DNA from: a virus
DNA: 25,290 bases
Virus record (IMG/VR): IMGVR_UViG_3300047317_000531
Span: 1-25,290 of that record
Strand: one strand, 5' to 3'
Positions 14,917 through 22,480 of this stretch are shown in pieces. The stretch's first letter is position 1, and each line of letters starts with the position of its first letter. Made by a program: the position numbers and the translations under genes. A model generated the notes under the pieces. That model was not told where the DNA came from, made no database searches, and saw only the letters and a program-made list of their open reading frames with translations.

Positions 14917-14941
14917 TTCTTGACAAATTTGTAAGTTTACA
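14917..14941 (+). promoter_or_regulatory. Internal promoter/operator copy, ACAAATTTGT family
   Basis: A 25-base stretch here is identical to 23416-23440. It contains TTGACA (14921-14926 with its first T at 14920) overlapping ACAAATTTGT (14923-14932), then AAGTTTACA. TTGACA looks like a -35 box; no convincing -10 can be fixed. It would start transcription of the helicase/methyltransferase block under the second repressor. Confidence 0.6.
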
Positions 14942-14985
14942 AGAATGTGCATGCTACCAACTGCACCACGAATGAGGAGACGAAT

Positions 14986-15003
14986 ATGGACAAGAGAAGA
15001 TGA
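14986..15003 (+). CDS. Five-codon minigene or leader peptide (MDKRR)
   Basis: ATG GAC AAG AGA AGA TGA follows a full GAGGAGACGAAT ribosome-binding site that is as good as those of the real genes. Two consecutive AGA codons precede the stop. It could be a regulatory leader peptide for the structured region downstream, a translated minigene, or the relic of a deleted gene. Confidence 0.35.
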   Translation: MDKRR

Positions 15004-15079
15004 CTGCCGCTCCCTAGTGCGCAGTCGCTGACCAGATTTTGTATACAGATTTCGGACGTCCACAACGAGTAGTCGCTGC

Positions 15080-15110
15080 AACTATTGCGCATCTGAAATG
15101 CGCGATAGTT
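15080..15110 (+). promoter_or_regulatory. 13-bp hairpin in the untranslated region before the SNF2-type gene
   Basis: AACTATTGCGCAT (15080-15092) and ATGCGCGATAGTT (15098-15110) pair along all 13 positions, one as G-U, around CTGAA. There is no T-run, so it is probably not an intrinsic terminator. A TGTCCTAGGACA palindrome (about 15120-15131 region) and the next hairpin follow. Confidence 0.55.
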
Positions 15111-15137
15111 ATGTCCTTTGTCCTAGGACACCACCAC

Positions 15138-15158
15138 CCGCGCGCCACCAACGCGCGG
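15138..15158 (+). promoter_or_regulatory. Leader hairpin (7-bp stem, 7-base loop) before the SNF2-type gene
   Basis: CCGCGCG and CGCGCGG pair around CCACCAA, the same loop sequence as the leader at 6823. TCACCACCACAG and then TGAGGAGAC follow before the ATG at 15185. Confidence 0.6.
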
Positions 15159-15184
15159 TCACCACCACAGTCTGAGGAGACGAG

Positions 15185-16600
15185 ATGCAAACCAACGTTG
15201 CGCCAAGTGCGCAAGCGGATGCCTATGCCGCGTTCTTGGCCAGAAAGGCGATCCTCGATCCGCCAACTGGCCTATCGGAGATTCCGGATCTGCCCGCAGG
15301 GCTGTTTCCATTTCAGCGAGACATCGTGACATGGGCGCTCAAGCGCGGTCGGGCGGCGTTGTTTGCTGGCACTGGTCTCGGCAAGAGCTTCATGGAGCTT
15401 GCGTGGGGACAAGCCGTGCACCACGCGACGCAGGGCGACGTCCTGCATTTCGCGCCGCTAGCAGTCGCCGCGCAGATGGTGCGCGAGGCTGAGAAGTTTG
15501 GCATCCCTGCTAGGCATGTCCGGTCGCAAGCCGATTGCGGCCCGGGCATCAACATCACCAATTACCAGAAGATTGAACACTTCGATCTCAACGAGTTCGG
15601 CGGCGTGATCCTCGATGAGAGCAGCATCCTCAAGTCAGAGTCAGGTCACTATCGCAACGAGTTGGTCGATGCCTGCCACAACATCCCATTCCGGCTGTCG
15701 GCCACGGCGACCCCGTCACCGAACGACTACATGGAGCTGGGCAACCAGGCTGAGTTCCTCGGCATCATGTCCTATTCCGACATGCTAGCGACGTTCTTCA
15801 CCCACGATGGTGGTGAGACGCAGAAGTGGCGCTTGAAGGGTCATGCCGAGAACGATTTCTGGCGGTGGATGGCTTCGTGGTCAGTCCTACTGCAGAAGCC
15901 GTCCGATCTCGGATACGAGGACGGCGCGTATGATCTGCCGGCTTTGCATCAAATTCACCATACGGTGACAACTGCGCCAGACGGTATCGACCTGATCGGC
16001 GGAACTGCTTCGACGATGCAAGAGCGTATCAGGGCACGGCGAGACAGCGTGTTGGAAAGGTGCGCAGCAGCGGTTGATGTCGTGCCTAAAGACGGGCTGC
16101 CGTGCATCTTTTGGTGCAATCTCAATGCTGAACAGGATGCGTTGGAGAAGTTGCTTGGCGATGCCGCCATTTCAATCCGCGGCACGCAAAAAGACGAATT
16201 GAAGGAAAGCCTACTGTTCTCTTGGCTCGCTGGCGACAAGCCAAACATCATCTTGAAGCCGTCAATGTTCGGATGGGGCCTGAATTTTCAGCACTGCCGA
16301 CGCATGGCGTTCGTCGGGCTCAATGACAGCTGGGAGCAAATATTCCAAGCCGTTCGTCGATGCTGGAGGTTCGGCCAGACTGGCGAAGTCTTCGCTTGGT
16401 TCATCGCGGCCGATACGGAAGGCGCGGTCGTCGCCAACCTGAAACGCAAGGAAGCCGACGCCGATCGCATGGCCGCAGCGATGGTTTTGCACACGGCAAA
16501 CATCACCAAGCAAGCCATCAACTCGCAGGTTCGCGACAAGGCCACCTACGACCCGAAGATCCCAATGCAGATCCCCACATGGCTAGGAGGCGCCCAATGA
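15185..16600 (+). CDS. SNF2-type phage helicase/translocase
   Basis: A 471-residue protein. Motifs in order: a Q-like FPFQRDIV (41-48), Walker A GTGLGKS (62-68), ITNYQKI, LDESSILKS with DESS as motif II (144-147), LSATATPSPN (171-180), and QAVRRCWRFGQ as motif VI in the second lobe. The DESS box and WRFGQ-type motif VI point to the SNF2-like branch of SF2, here a phage subfamily. These proteins usually move along duplex DNA. The DNA methyltransferase gene starts inside its last codons (ATGA), so the two are translated together and may form a functional pair. GAGGAGACGAG precedes the ATG. Confidence 0.85.
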   Translation: MQTNVAPSAQADAYAAFLARKAILDPPTGLSEIPDLPAGLFPFQRDIVTWALKRGRAALFAGTGLGKSFMELAWGQAVHHATQGDVLHFAPLAVAAQMVREAEKFGIPARHVRSQADCGPGINITNYQKIEHFDLNEFGGVILDESSILKSESGHYRNELVDACHNIPFRLSATATPSPNDYMELGNQAEFLGIMSYSDMLATFFTHDGGETQKWRLKGHAENDFWRWMASWSVLLQKPSDLGYEDGAYDLPALHQIHHTVTTAPDGIDLIGGTASTMQERIRARRDSVLERCAAAVDVVPKDGLPCIFWCNLNAEQDALEKLLGDAAISIRGTQKDELKESLLFSWLAGDKPNIILKPSMFGWGLNFQHCRRMAFVGLNDSWEQIFQAVRRCWRFGQTGEVFAWFIAADTEGAVVANLKRKEADADRMAAAMVLHTANITKQAINSQVRDKATYDPKIPMQIPTWLGGAQ

Positions 16601-17661
16601 CAGTGACCGCAGCAACCGTGACCGCAGATATCAACACTGTGAACCAGGTCATCACCGACAAGTACGCGATCTACGAGGGCGACTCGTGCGAACTGATCCG
16701 CGCCATCCCCGGCGACAGCGTCCATTTCGGAATTCACTCTCCGCCGTTCGAGGGTCTCTATAAATTTTCGAGCTTCGACCGAGACATCAGCAACAACGAA
16801 GGCTCTGGTTTCTGGACGCACTATGCGTTCCTGATTCAGGAACTCCTCCGCGTCACCAAGCCCGGTCGTATCCATTCCGTCCATTGCATGCAGCTGCCGA
16901 CAAGCAAGAGAAGAAACGGCTTCATCGGTATGCGCGACTTCCGCGGCGAGATCATTCGCGCCTACGAAGACGCCGGATGGATCTTCCATTCCGAAGTCTG
17001 CATCTGGAAAGACCCTGTCGTCGCGCAGCAGCGCACCAAGTCCATTCGACTGCTGCACAAGCAGGTCACGAAGGATAGCTGCATCAGCGGCCAGGGGCTT
17101 GCCGATTACATCGTTTCGTTCCGCAAGCCCGGTGAGAATATCGAGCCCGTCGACGGCATGTTTGATGCGTTCGTTGGTTCACAGGCCGGCGAAGATGGCG
17201 GCCTTGACGTTAGCCGCGAGGCTTACGATCGGCACGCGGCTGACACGATCGCCGAAGGCCGCACGCCTTGGAGCTTTGAGCAATGGCGTTCCGTGTTCGT
17301 CTGGCAGCGCTACGCGTCGCCGGTGTGGAGCGACATTCGTCAGACGCGCACCCTGCAATATCGTGGCGGCCGGGACGAGCAGGACGAGCAGCATATCTCG
17401 CCGCTGCAACTGGACGTGATCGAGCGGTGCATCGATCTGTGGAGCCTGCCTGGCGAAGTCGTTCTGACACCATTCCTTGGCATCGGCAGCGAGGTCTATT
17501 CCGCCGTCGAGATGGGTCGCATTGGCGTCGGGTTCGAGCTGAAACCTTCGTATTTCCGCCAAGCTGTCAAGAACATCGCAGCGCTTGGCACCAAGGAGCA
17601 GCCGGCCGCTGATCTGTTTGCTGCTGCCAACGACAATCAGCCGGTGCGGGTGGCTGCGTGA
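16597..17661 (+). CDS. Beta-class DNA methyltransferase (N4-cytosine or N6-adenine)
   Basis: A 354-residue protein. Motif IV HSPPFE lies near residues 47-52 and the SAM-binding motif I FLGIGSEVYSAVEMGRIGVG near 293-312, the order of the beta class. SPPF is most often seen in N4-cytosine enzymes, but phage members of both kinds exist. The region between (about 90-280) would hold the target-recognition part. There is no restriction endonuclease beside it, so it may protect phage DNA or act with the SNF2-type protein. The C-terminus is AANDNQPVRVAA, strikingly like an alphaproteobacterial ssrA tag. AGGAGG precedes the ATG, which overlaps the previous stop. Confidence 0.88.
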   Translation: MTVTAATVTADINTVNQVITDKYAIYEGDSCELIRAIPGDSVHFGIHSPPFEGLYKFSSFDRDISNNEGSGFWTHYAFLIQELLRVTKPGRIHSVHCMQLPTSKRRNGFIGMRDFRGEIIRAYEDAGWIFHSEVCIWKDPVVAQQRTKSIRLLHKQVTKDSCISGQGLADYIVSFRKPGENIEPVDGMFDAFVGSQAGEDGGLDVSREAYDRHAADTIAEGRTPWSFEQWRSVFVWQRYASPVWSDIRQTRTLQYRGGRDEQDEQHISPLQLDVIERCIDLWSLPGEVVLTPFLGIGSEVYSAVEMGRIGVGFELKPSYFRQAVKNIAALGTKEQPAADLFAAANDNQPVRVAA

Positions 17662-18362
17662 CCATCCACTACCACGGAACGCCAATCACCCCTCGTTCCG
17701 AACTCGTTAAGATGGCGGGCAAGTGCTTCTTCGTGTCCTTCGCCAATCCGGGCGACGCTGAATGGTGCTTGGCCAATGGCCAGTCTGTCGGGTGGGACAA
17801 TGGCGGATACCCAGCCTTCACTCAAGGCAAGCCCATCACAGATTGGAAGCCATACTACAGATGGGTTGAACAGAAACTTGGCCATCCGCACTGGGCGGTT
17901 GTCCCGGACGTGATTGGCGGCGCCGTTGAGGAGCAGCGGGAACTTGTTGCTCAGTGGCCTTTTCCCAAAGAACTATCCGCTCCCGTTTGGCACACAGGCT
18001 TGCCGATCGATTACCTACTCGAGCTCGCCGACAATTGGCCGAAAGTCTGCTTTGGGTCGTCTGGACAGTATTGGCAGGTGGGCTCTGACAAGTGGGCAAG
18101 AAGAACGGACGAGGCATTCAATGCCCTTGAAAGCCGAAGGCTAAGACCTTGGGTGCATATGCTGCGCGGCCTTGCTGTTTGCGGGGATATCTGGCCGTTC
18201 GCCAGCGCCGACAGCACTAACATAGCCAGGAACTTTAAGAACAAAGGAAGTGAGGTGTGCCCGGAAAGGATGGCCCGCCGTATCGACGCAGTTCAGTGCC
18301 CAGTCAAATGGATAATGAAAACCAACCACCACGAAGGAGACCTATTCGATGTCGCAGCTTAA
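17658..18362 (+). CDS. TGT/DpdA-like protein, possible 7-deazaguanine transferase
   Basis: A 234-residue protein from a GTG overlapping the previous stop. Motifs: IHYHGTPITP (N-terminus), SVGWDNGGYPAF (about 43-54), VVPDVIGG, PVWHTG, KVCFGSSGQYW (about 129-139), HMLRGLAV and FASADSTNIARN (about 179-190). The spacing and the DNGG, G-S-S-G and A-D-S-T elements are reminiscent of the TIM barrel of tRNA-guanine transglycosylases and their DNA-acting relatives (DpdA), though the protein is shorter than TGT. DpdA enzymes swap guanine in DNA for a 7-deazaguanine base. The nearby YhhQ-type transporter supports this. Its C-terminal codons also encode the CACCACGAAGGAGAC leader of the next gene. Family call is moderate; activity is inferred. 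Confidence 0.55.
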   Translation: MTIHYHGTPITPRSELVKMAGKCFFVSFANPGDAEWCLANGQSVGWDNGGYPAFTQGKPITDWKPYYRWVEQKLGHPHWAVVPDVIGGAVEEQRELVAQWPFPKELSAPVWHTGLPIDYLLELADNWPKVCFGSSGQYWQVGSDKWARRTDEAFNALESRRLRPWVHMLRGLAVCGDIWPFASADSTNIARNFKNKGSEVCPERMARRIDAVQCPVKWIMKTNHHEGDLFDVAA

Positions 18363-18744
18363 GACCCTTTACCTATGCGGGCCGATCAATGGATGCACTG
18401 ACGAGGAGTGCAAGGACTGGCGCGAGTTCGTGACCGCCAACTGGGATGGCCGCACGCTTGATCCAATGCGTCGCGACTATCGCGGCAAGGAAGACGATTC
18501 CGTCAAAGAGATCGTTGAACTCGACAAGATCGACGTTATCGAGTCGGACGTAATTCTGGTAAATTACGACAAGCCGAGCGTCGGTACGTCAATGGAAATC
18601 CTCTACGCATTCGAGCGCGGCAAACTTGTCGTGGTCGTGGCCAAAGACGGGACGCGCATCTCGCCATGGATGCGCTACCACAGCCACAAGATCGCACCAT
18701 CGTTCGAAGCCGCGATGACTTACGTCAGGGAGTTCTACGCATGA
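18349..18744 (+). CDS. Nucleoside 2-deoxyribosyltransferase-like protein
   Basis: A 131-residue Rossmann-like protein. LYLCGPINGCTDEECKDWRE (residues 7-26) holds the family's GPI motif. DPMRRDYRG lies in the middle, and DVILVNYDKPSVGTSMEILY (about 65-84) carries the usual catalytic-type GTSME region. These match the 2-deoxyribosyltransferase-like group common in phages. It may transfer or remove the base of a deoxynucleoside. It sits between the TGT-like gene and the queuosine-precursor transporter, so a role in handling an unusual base is attractive but unproved. AAGGAGACCTATTCG precedes the ATG, 14 bases inside the previous gene. Confidence 0.75.
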   Translation: MSQLKTLYLCGPINGCTDEECKDWREFVTANWDGRTLDPMRRDYRGKEDDSVKEIVELDKIDVIESDVILVNYDKPSVGTSMEILYAFERGKLVVVVAKDGTRISPWMRYHSHKIAPSFEAAMTYVREFYA

Positions 18745-19274
18745 GCAAGTGGATATCGTTCGTCCTGTTCATCCTGACTATCCCTGCAGCCAACTGGATG
18801 ATTGGCAACGTCGGCACCATGTGCATTCCGAATGGACCGTGCATGATCCCGGTGGGCTTAGGCCTTCTGGCACCTAGCGGTGTCCTGCTCGTAGGTATCG
18901 CTATGGTGCTGCGCGACTGGATCCACGAACAGCACGGAACACGCGGGGCGCTGGTAGCCATAGCGATTGGCGGCGGACTATCGGCGCTATTTGCTCCGCC
19001 TGCGCTTGTGGTGGCCTCTGTGGCTGCCTTCATGCTGGCTGAAGTTGCCGACCTTGCAGTCTACATCCCGTTGCGAAAGCGTGGACTTGGTCTGGCAGTC
19101 CTCGGCAGTGGACTGATCGGATCCATCGTCGATAGCGCAATCTTCTTGCTTCTCGCGTTCGGCAGCCTTCAGTTCATCGAAGGCCAGATACTCGGCAAGC
19201 TATGGATGAGCGCTCTGGCGTTCGGCTTTCTGCATGTTGCCTCCATCCGCCGCGTGACTGCAGCCCATGGCTAA
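18741..19274 (+). CDS. VUT/YhhQ-family transporter for a queuosine precursor
   Basis: A 177-residue membrane protein starting by ATGA overlap. It has a signature IGNVGTMCIPNGPCMIPVGL (about 24-43), APSGVLLVGIAMVLRDWIHE, a further membrane helix with LFAPPALVVASVAAFMLAEV and ADLAVYIPLRKRG, then IVDSAIFLLLAFGSL. Five or six membrane helices are expected. These features fit the VUT (YhhQ) family, whose studied members import the 7-deazaguanine precursors preQ0/preQ1. In a phage early operon beside a TGT-like gene it would supply the base for DNA modification. Substrate is inferred from the family. Confidence 0.82.
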   Translation: MSKWISFVLFILTIPAANWMIGNVGTMCIPNGPCMIPVGLGLLAPSGVLLVGIAMVLRDWIHEQHGTRGALVAIAIGGGLSALFAPPALVVASVAAFMLAEVADLAVYIPLRKRGLGLAVLGSGLIGSIVDSAIFLLLAFGSLQFIEGQILGKLWMSALAFGFLHVASIRRVTAAHG

Positions 19275-19650
19275 ACTTCCACCAACAGGCCAGCCCATCA
19301 TCCCATTCACGCCTACCCAGGATACCGACGGCCAGCCGACCGTCTGCAAGGCGTGCGGCTGTCTGGCGTTCGGCATCGGTCGACCTGCGCCTGGATCAAA
19401 AGACCCTGGCTATCTCTGCAAGCCGTGCATCGTAGCGATAGGAGATCTAACGAAATTGGACAGGGTATCGATCTACGAAGTCAAGGCGCTTGAAAAGGGC
19501 GTCGAGGCCGTCGGCGAGTGGATTGCATCGAACGGCAACCTGACTGACTTGGCGCACTATGATGAGCTCATGCAGCTGATGCTGGTCAAGGCGGCGTGGG
19601 AAGGCTGCGCGCGGGGGGTCCGTGAGGCGTTGCGGGAGGCGCCGTTTTGA
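19267..19650 (+). CDS. Zinc-ribbon phage protein, DUF6511-like
   Basis: A 127-residue protein overlapping the transporter gene by eight bases. CKACGCLAFGIG (about 27-38) and CKPC (about 51-54) give a four-Cys zinc ribbon. The C-terminal half is helical, with VGEWIASNGNLTDLAHYDEL and an AWEGCARGVREALREAPF end, which resembles phage proteins annotated as DUF6511. Role unknown; perhaps binding of nucleic acid or of a protein partner. The next gene begins at its stop (TGATG). Confidence 0.6.
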   Translation: MAKLPPTGQPIIPFTPTQDTDGQPTVCKACGCLAFGIGRPAPGSKDPGYLCKPCIVAIGDLTKLDRVSIYEVKALEKGVEAVGEWIASNGNLTDLAHYDELMQLMLVKAAWEGCARGVREALREAPF

Positions 19651-20315
19651 TGCGGGCGATGAAGGTTCTTGTCGCATGCGAGTTCTCGGGGACCGTTCGC
19701 AATGCGTTCCTCGACCGCGGACATGACGCATGGTCTTGCGATCTGCTCCCAAGCGAGGATGGAAGCAATCGTCATATTCAAGGCGACGCTCGCGATCTAC
19801 TTAACGATGGATGGGATTTGCTTATGGTAGCGCATCCGCCTTGCACGCGGCTCTGCAACAGCGGCGTTCGCTGGCTATCTGCGCCTCCTCCGGGGCGCAC
19901 AGCAAGCGACATGTGGGCTGAACTTGATGAGGGTGCGGAGCTGTTTTCTGCGTTCTGGAACGCGCCAATCGAACGTATCGCGATCGAGAACCCTGTCATG
20001 CACAAGCACGCGAAGAAGCGGATCATAAACTATCGTGATTTCGCGCAGAGCGTACAACCTTGGCAGTATGGTCACCCTGAAACCAAGCGCACCTGCCTTT
20101 GGCTCAAGAACCTGCCGAAGCTAACGCCCACCAAAGTTGTCGACGGACGTATCGCCCGGGTGCATCGAATGCCACCCGGGCCAGACAGGTGGCGAGAACG
20201 GTCAAGGTTTTTCGCCGGAATTGCCAACGCGATGGCTGACCAGTGGCCGCGTTCATTCTTTGGTGGCCTGCCGCAGTATGCCAACGACAACAATAATCTG
20301 GAGATTGCAGCCTAA
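19650..20315 (+). CDS. C5-cytosine-methyltransferase-like phage protein
   Basis: A 221-residue protein. GGGAGG lies 10 bases before the ATG at 19650. MKVLVACEFSGTVRNAFLDR resembles the SAM-binding motif I, and WSCDLLPSE fits the acidic end of the second strand. MVAHPPCTRLCNSGVRWL carries a Pro-Pro-Cys like catalytic motif IV, and ERIAIENPVM resembles motif VI (ENV). The protein is much shorter than C5 methyltransferases and has no clear target-recognition domain. So it may be a minimal enzyme acting on a nucleotide or other substrate. It ends YANDNNNLEIAA, another ssrA-like tail. It overlaps the primase gene by one base. Confidence 0.65.
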   Translation: MRAMKVLVACEFSGTVRNAFLDRGHDAWSCDLLPSEDGSNRHIQGDARDLLNDGWDLLMVAHPPCTRLCNSGVRWLSAPPPGRTASDMWAELDEGAELFSAFWNAPIERIAIENPVMHKHAKKRIINYRDFAQSVQPWQYGHPETKRTCLWLKNLPKLTPTKVVDGRIARVHRMPPGPDRWRERSRFFAGIANAMADQWPRSFFGGLPQYANDNNNLEIAA

Positions 20316-22480
20316 TGGCCAAAATAAACTTCAAGCCACCACGTTCTGTGTCAGACAGAGCTCCAATCGATGTTGCCCGCTCGTATATCGCAGCGGGCAT
20401 TCCCGTTTTTCCATGTCGAGAAGCAACGATCGAAGGTGTCGACCACACCACCGGCGAGTTAATAGAGTTCGCCGAGAAGTCGCCGTATACAGCATACGGT
20501 CTCAAAGACGCCACCACGTCGGCCCGCATCATCAATATTTGGTTCGGCGACCGGCACGCAGGCGCGGCCATAGGTGTACCGACTGGCGAGAAATTGGCGG
20601 GATGGGTTTTGGACCTAGATCGCCACGACGACAGGGACGGCCATAAATGGCTGGAGGCCATGGAGGCGCAGCACGGCCAGCTACCGCCAACGGCTCGCGC
20701 ATCTACGGCTAACGGCGGTACGCATATATTCTTCAAGCATGTCGTCGGCATAAGGAACCGCGCTGCAATTGCACCAGGTGTCGATACGCGTGGCGACGGT
20801 GGCTATATTCTGGCGCCTGGATCCGTGATGGCGGACGGTCGACGCTATGTGTGGAAGGATTGGGAGGAAGATGGCATTCCTGAATTCGCGGATGCTCCGG
20901 CGTGGCTTGTCGACATGGTCATCACGAAGGCGCCTGCCGCAGTTGAGCGCGTCAAATCCGAATATACCTACAGGCCGGCAGATGATACCGGTGCAACAGC
21001 ATACGCGTCGAAGTCCTTCACGATGGAACTCGACAAGCTGATATCTGCGCCAAAGGGTCAACGCGGCCAGCAGCTATTCGCCAGCGCCTGCAATATCGGC
21101 GAATTCGTCGCCGGCGGATACATCTCACGATCGGAAGCGGAGGCCGGATTGTTCGATGCAGCAACTTCGAATGGCCTTGTTGGAACCGACGGTGATCGGA
21201 AGACTTGGGATAAAATAAAGCGCGGCCTCGACAAGACGGCCAATTCGCCTCGACAAATACCTGAACGAGCCAACGACAATGGTTCTGATCCTGAGGATTT
21301 GAAAGCCTTCGCCGAGCGGAATAGAGCTAAGAAGGACGCCCCGTCCGCAGCTACGGTTGGCGTGTCACCAACCGGTGACATTGCGGCCGAAGCAACAGCC
21401 ACACCCAAGAAGCGCGAGCGGTTCGAATGGACATGGTTCGACGAGATCGAGGAGGGCAAGCCGAAGGAAACAATCCTTAAAGGTTGGCTAGGCGTTGGCG
21501 AGTTCACGACCATCTCAGGCTTGCCTGGCACCGGCAAGAGCGTGGTGGTCACCGACATAGCCTGCCACATAGCTGCCGGCATGGAGTGGCACGGCAAGAA
21601 GGTCAAGCAGGGCCTCGTGGTCTACGTCGCAGCTGAGCGCAAGAAGCTGACGGAGCGGCGAATGATGGCCTTTCGCAAGCACCATGACGTACACAACGTG
21701 CCACTCTTGGTTATCGGTGGACGGCTCGATTTCACAAAAGACCTGAAAGACGCTCGAGATTTGATCGCCGCTATCCGTGAGGCCGAGACTATCACGGAGA
21801 TGAAGTGCGTCTGGGTTATCATCGACACGCTCACACGTGTGTTTGGTGGTGGCGACCAGAACGCCAGCAAGGACATGACGCGGTTCGTCCAGTCGTGTGA
21901 CGAGATCCTGGCGGAGACGAAAGCGCACGTCACAGCCATTCATCACAGTGCATGGAGCGGCGAGCGAGGTAAGGGGGCCATCGATCTTGATGGCGCCGTG
22001 GACGCCAGCTTCATGGTCAAAAAGGAGGGCAATAAGCACAGGCTTGTCTGCGATGGCACCAACGACGGCGAGGAGGGTGACGTCCTGGCCTTCAGCATGA
22101 AGTCTGTCCCGATCGGCGTTGACGAGGATGGAGAGGCCACCACGGCGCCGGTGGTGGTGCTGGCGGAGGAGACGCAGATGCGGTCTGGCTCTGACATGCA
22201 GAAGAGCAAGAACGCAAGGGCGTTTGATCTTCTCGTGGCACTGACTGAGCGTGACGGGGTTGATCCGGAGACGTCAGGCTATCCATCTGGTGCGAGGGTA
22301 GTGTCGCCTGAGACGTGGAAGGCCGCGGTTCACGCCGACGACAGCGATCGCATGTCACCTGAGGCGAAGAAGAAGCGGTTCCAGCGCGCCAAGAAAGACC
22401 TTCTTGCCGATGGCCTGATTGGCGAAAATCCTCAGTGGGTATGGGTCATTCCGACGGATGCGGACGAAGACGAAGAATAG
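20315..22480 (+). CDS. Primase-polymerase plus RepA-like helicase (replication initiator)
   Basis: A 721-residue protein. The N-terminal bifunctional primase/polymerase domain (about 20-205) has IPVFPCRE, GLKDATTS, IGVPTG, VLDLDRHDD with acidic active-site residues, TANGGTHIFF and RGDGGYILAPGS. After an Ala/Pro-rich linker with ANDN (about 325) comes a RecA-like helicase domain with Walker A SGLPGTGKS (about 402-410), VVYVAAER, VWVIIDTLTR as Walker B, and AIHHSAWSG. The last 100 residues look like a winged helix (SPEAKKKRFQRAKKDLLADG). This matches phage and plasmid primase-helicases that start replication. A repeat array typical of an origin begins six bases after its stop. Confidence 0.88.
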   Translation: MAKINFKPPRSVSDRAPIDVARSYIAAGIPVFPCREATIEGVDHTTGELIEFAEKSPYTAYGLKDATTSARIINIWFGDRHAGAAIGVPTGEKLAGWVLDLDRHDDRDGHKWLEAMEAQHGQLPPTARASTANGGTHIFFKHVVGIRNRAAIAPGVDTRGDGGYILAPGSVMADGRRYVWKDWEEDGIPEFADAPAWLVDMVITKAPAAVERVKSEYTYRPADDTGATAYASKSFTMELDKLISAPKGQRGQQLFASACNIGEFVAGGYISRSEAEAGLFDAATSNGLVGTDGDRKTWDKIKRGLDKTANSPRQIPERANDNGSDPEDLKAFAERNRAKKDAPSAATVGVSPTGDIAAEATATPKKRERFEWTWFDEIEEGKPKETILKGWLGVGEFTTISGLPGTGKSVVVTDIACHIAAGMEWHGKKVKQGLVVYVAAERKKLTERRMMAFRKHHDVHNVPLLVIGGRLDFTKDLKDARDLIAAIREAETITEMKCVWVIIDTLTRVFGGGDQNASKDMTRFVQSCDEILAETKAHVTAIHHSAWSGERGKGAIDLDGAVDASFMVKKEGNKHRLVCDGTNDGEEGDVLAFSMKSVPIGVDEDGEATTAPVVVLAEETQMRSGSDMQKSKNARAFDLLVALTERDGVDPETSGYPSGARVVSPETWKAAVHADDSDRMSPEAKKKRFQRAKKDLLADGLIGENPQWVWVIPTDADEDEE

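Noticed and set aside
15080-15110. Intrinsic terminator
   Set aside because: The 13-bp stem is strong, but the following bases (ATGTCCTTTG) are not a T-run, so it is listed as a regulatory hairpin.
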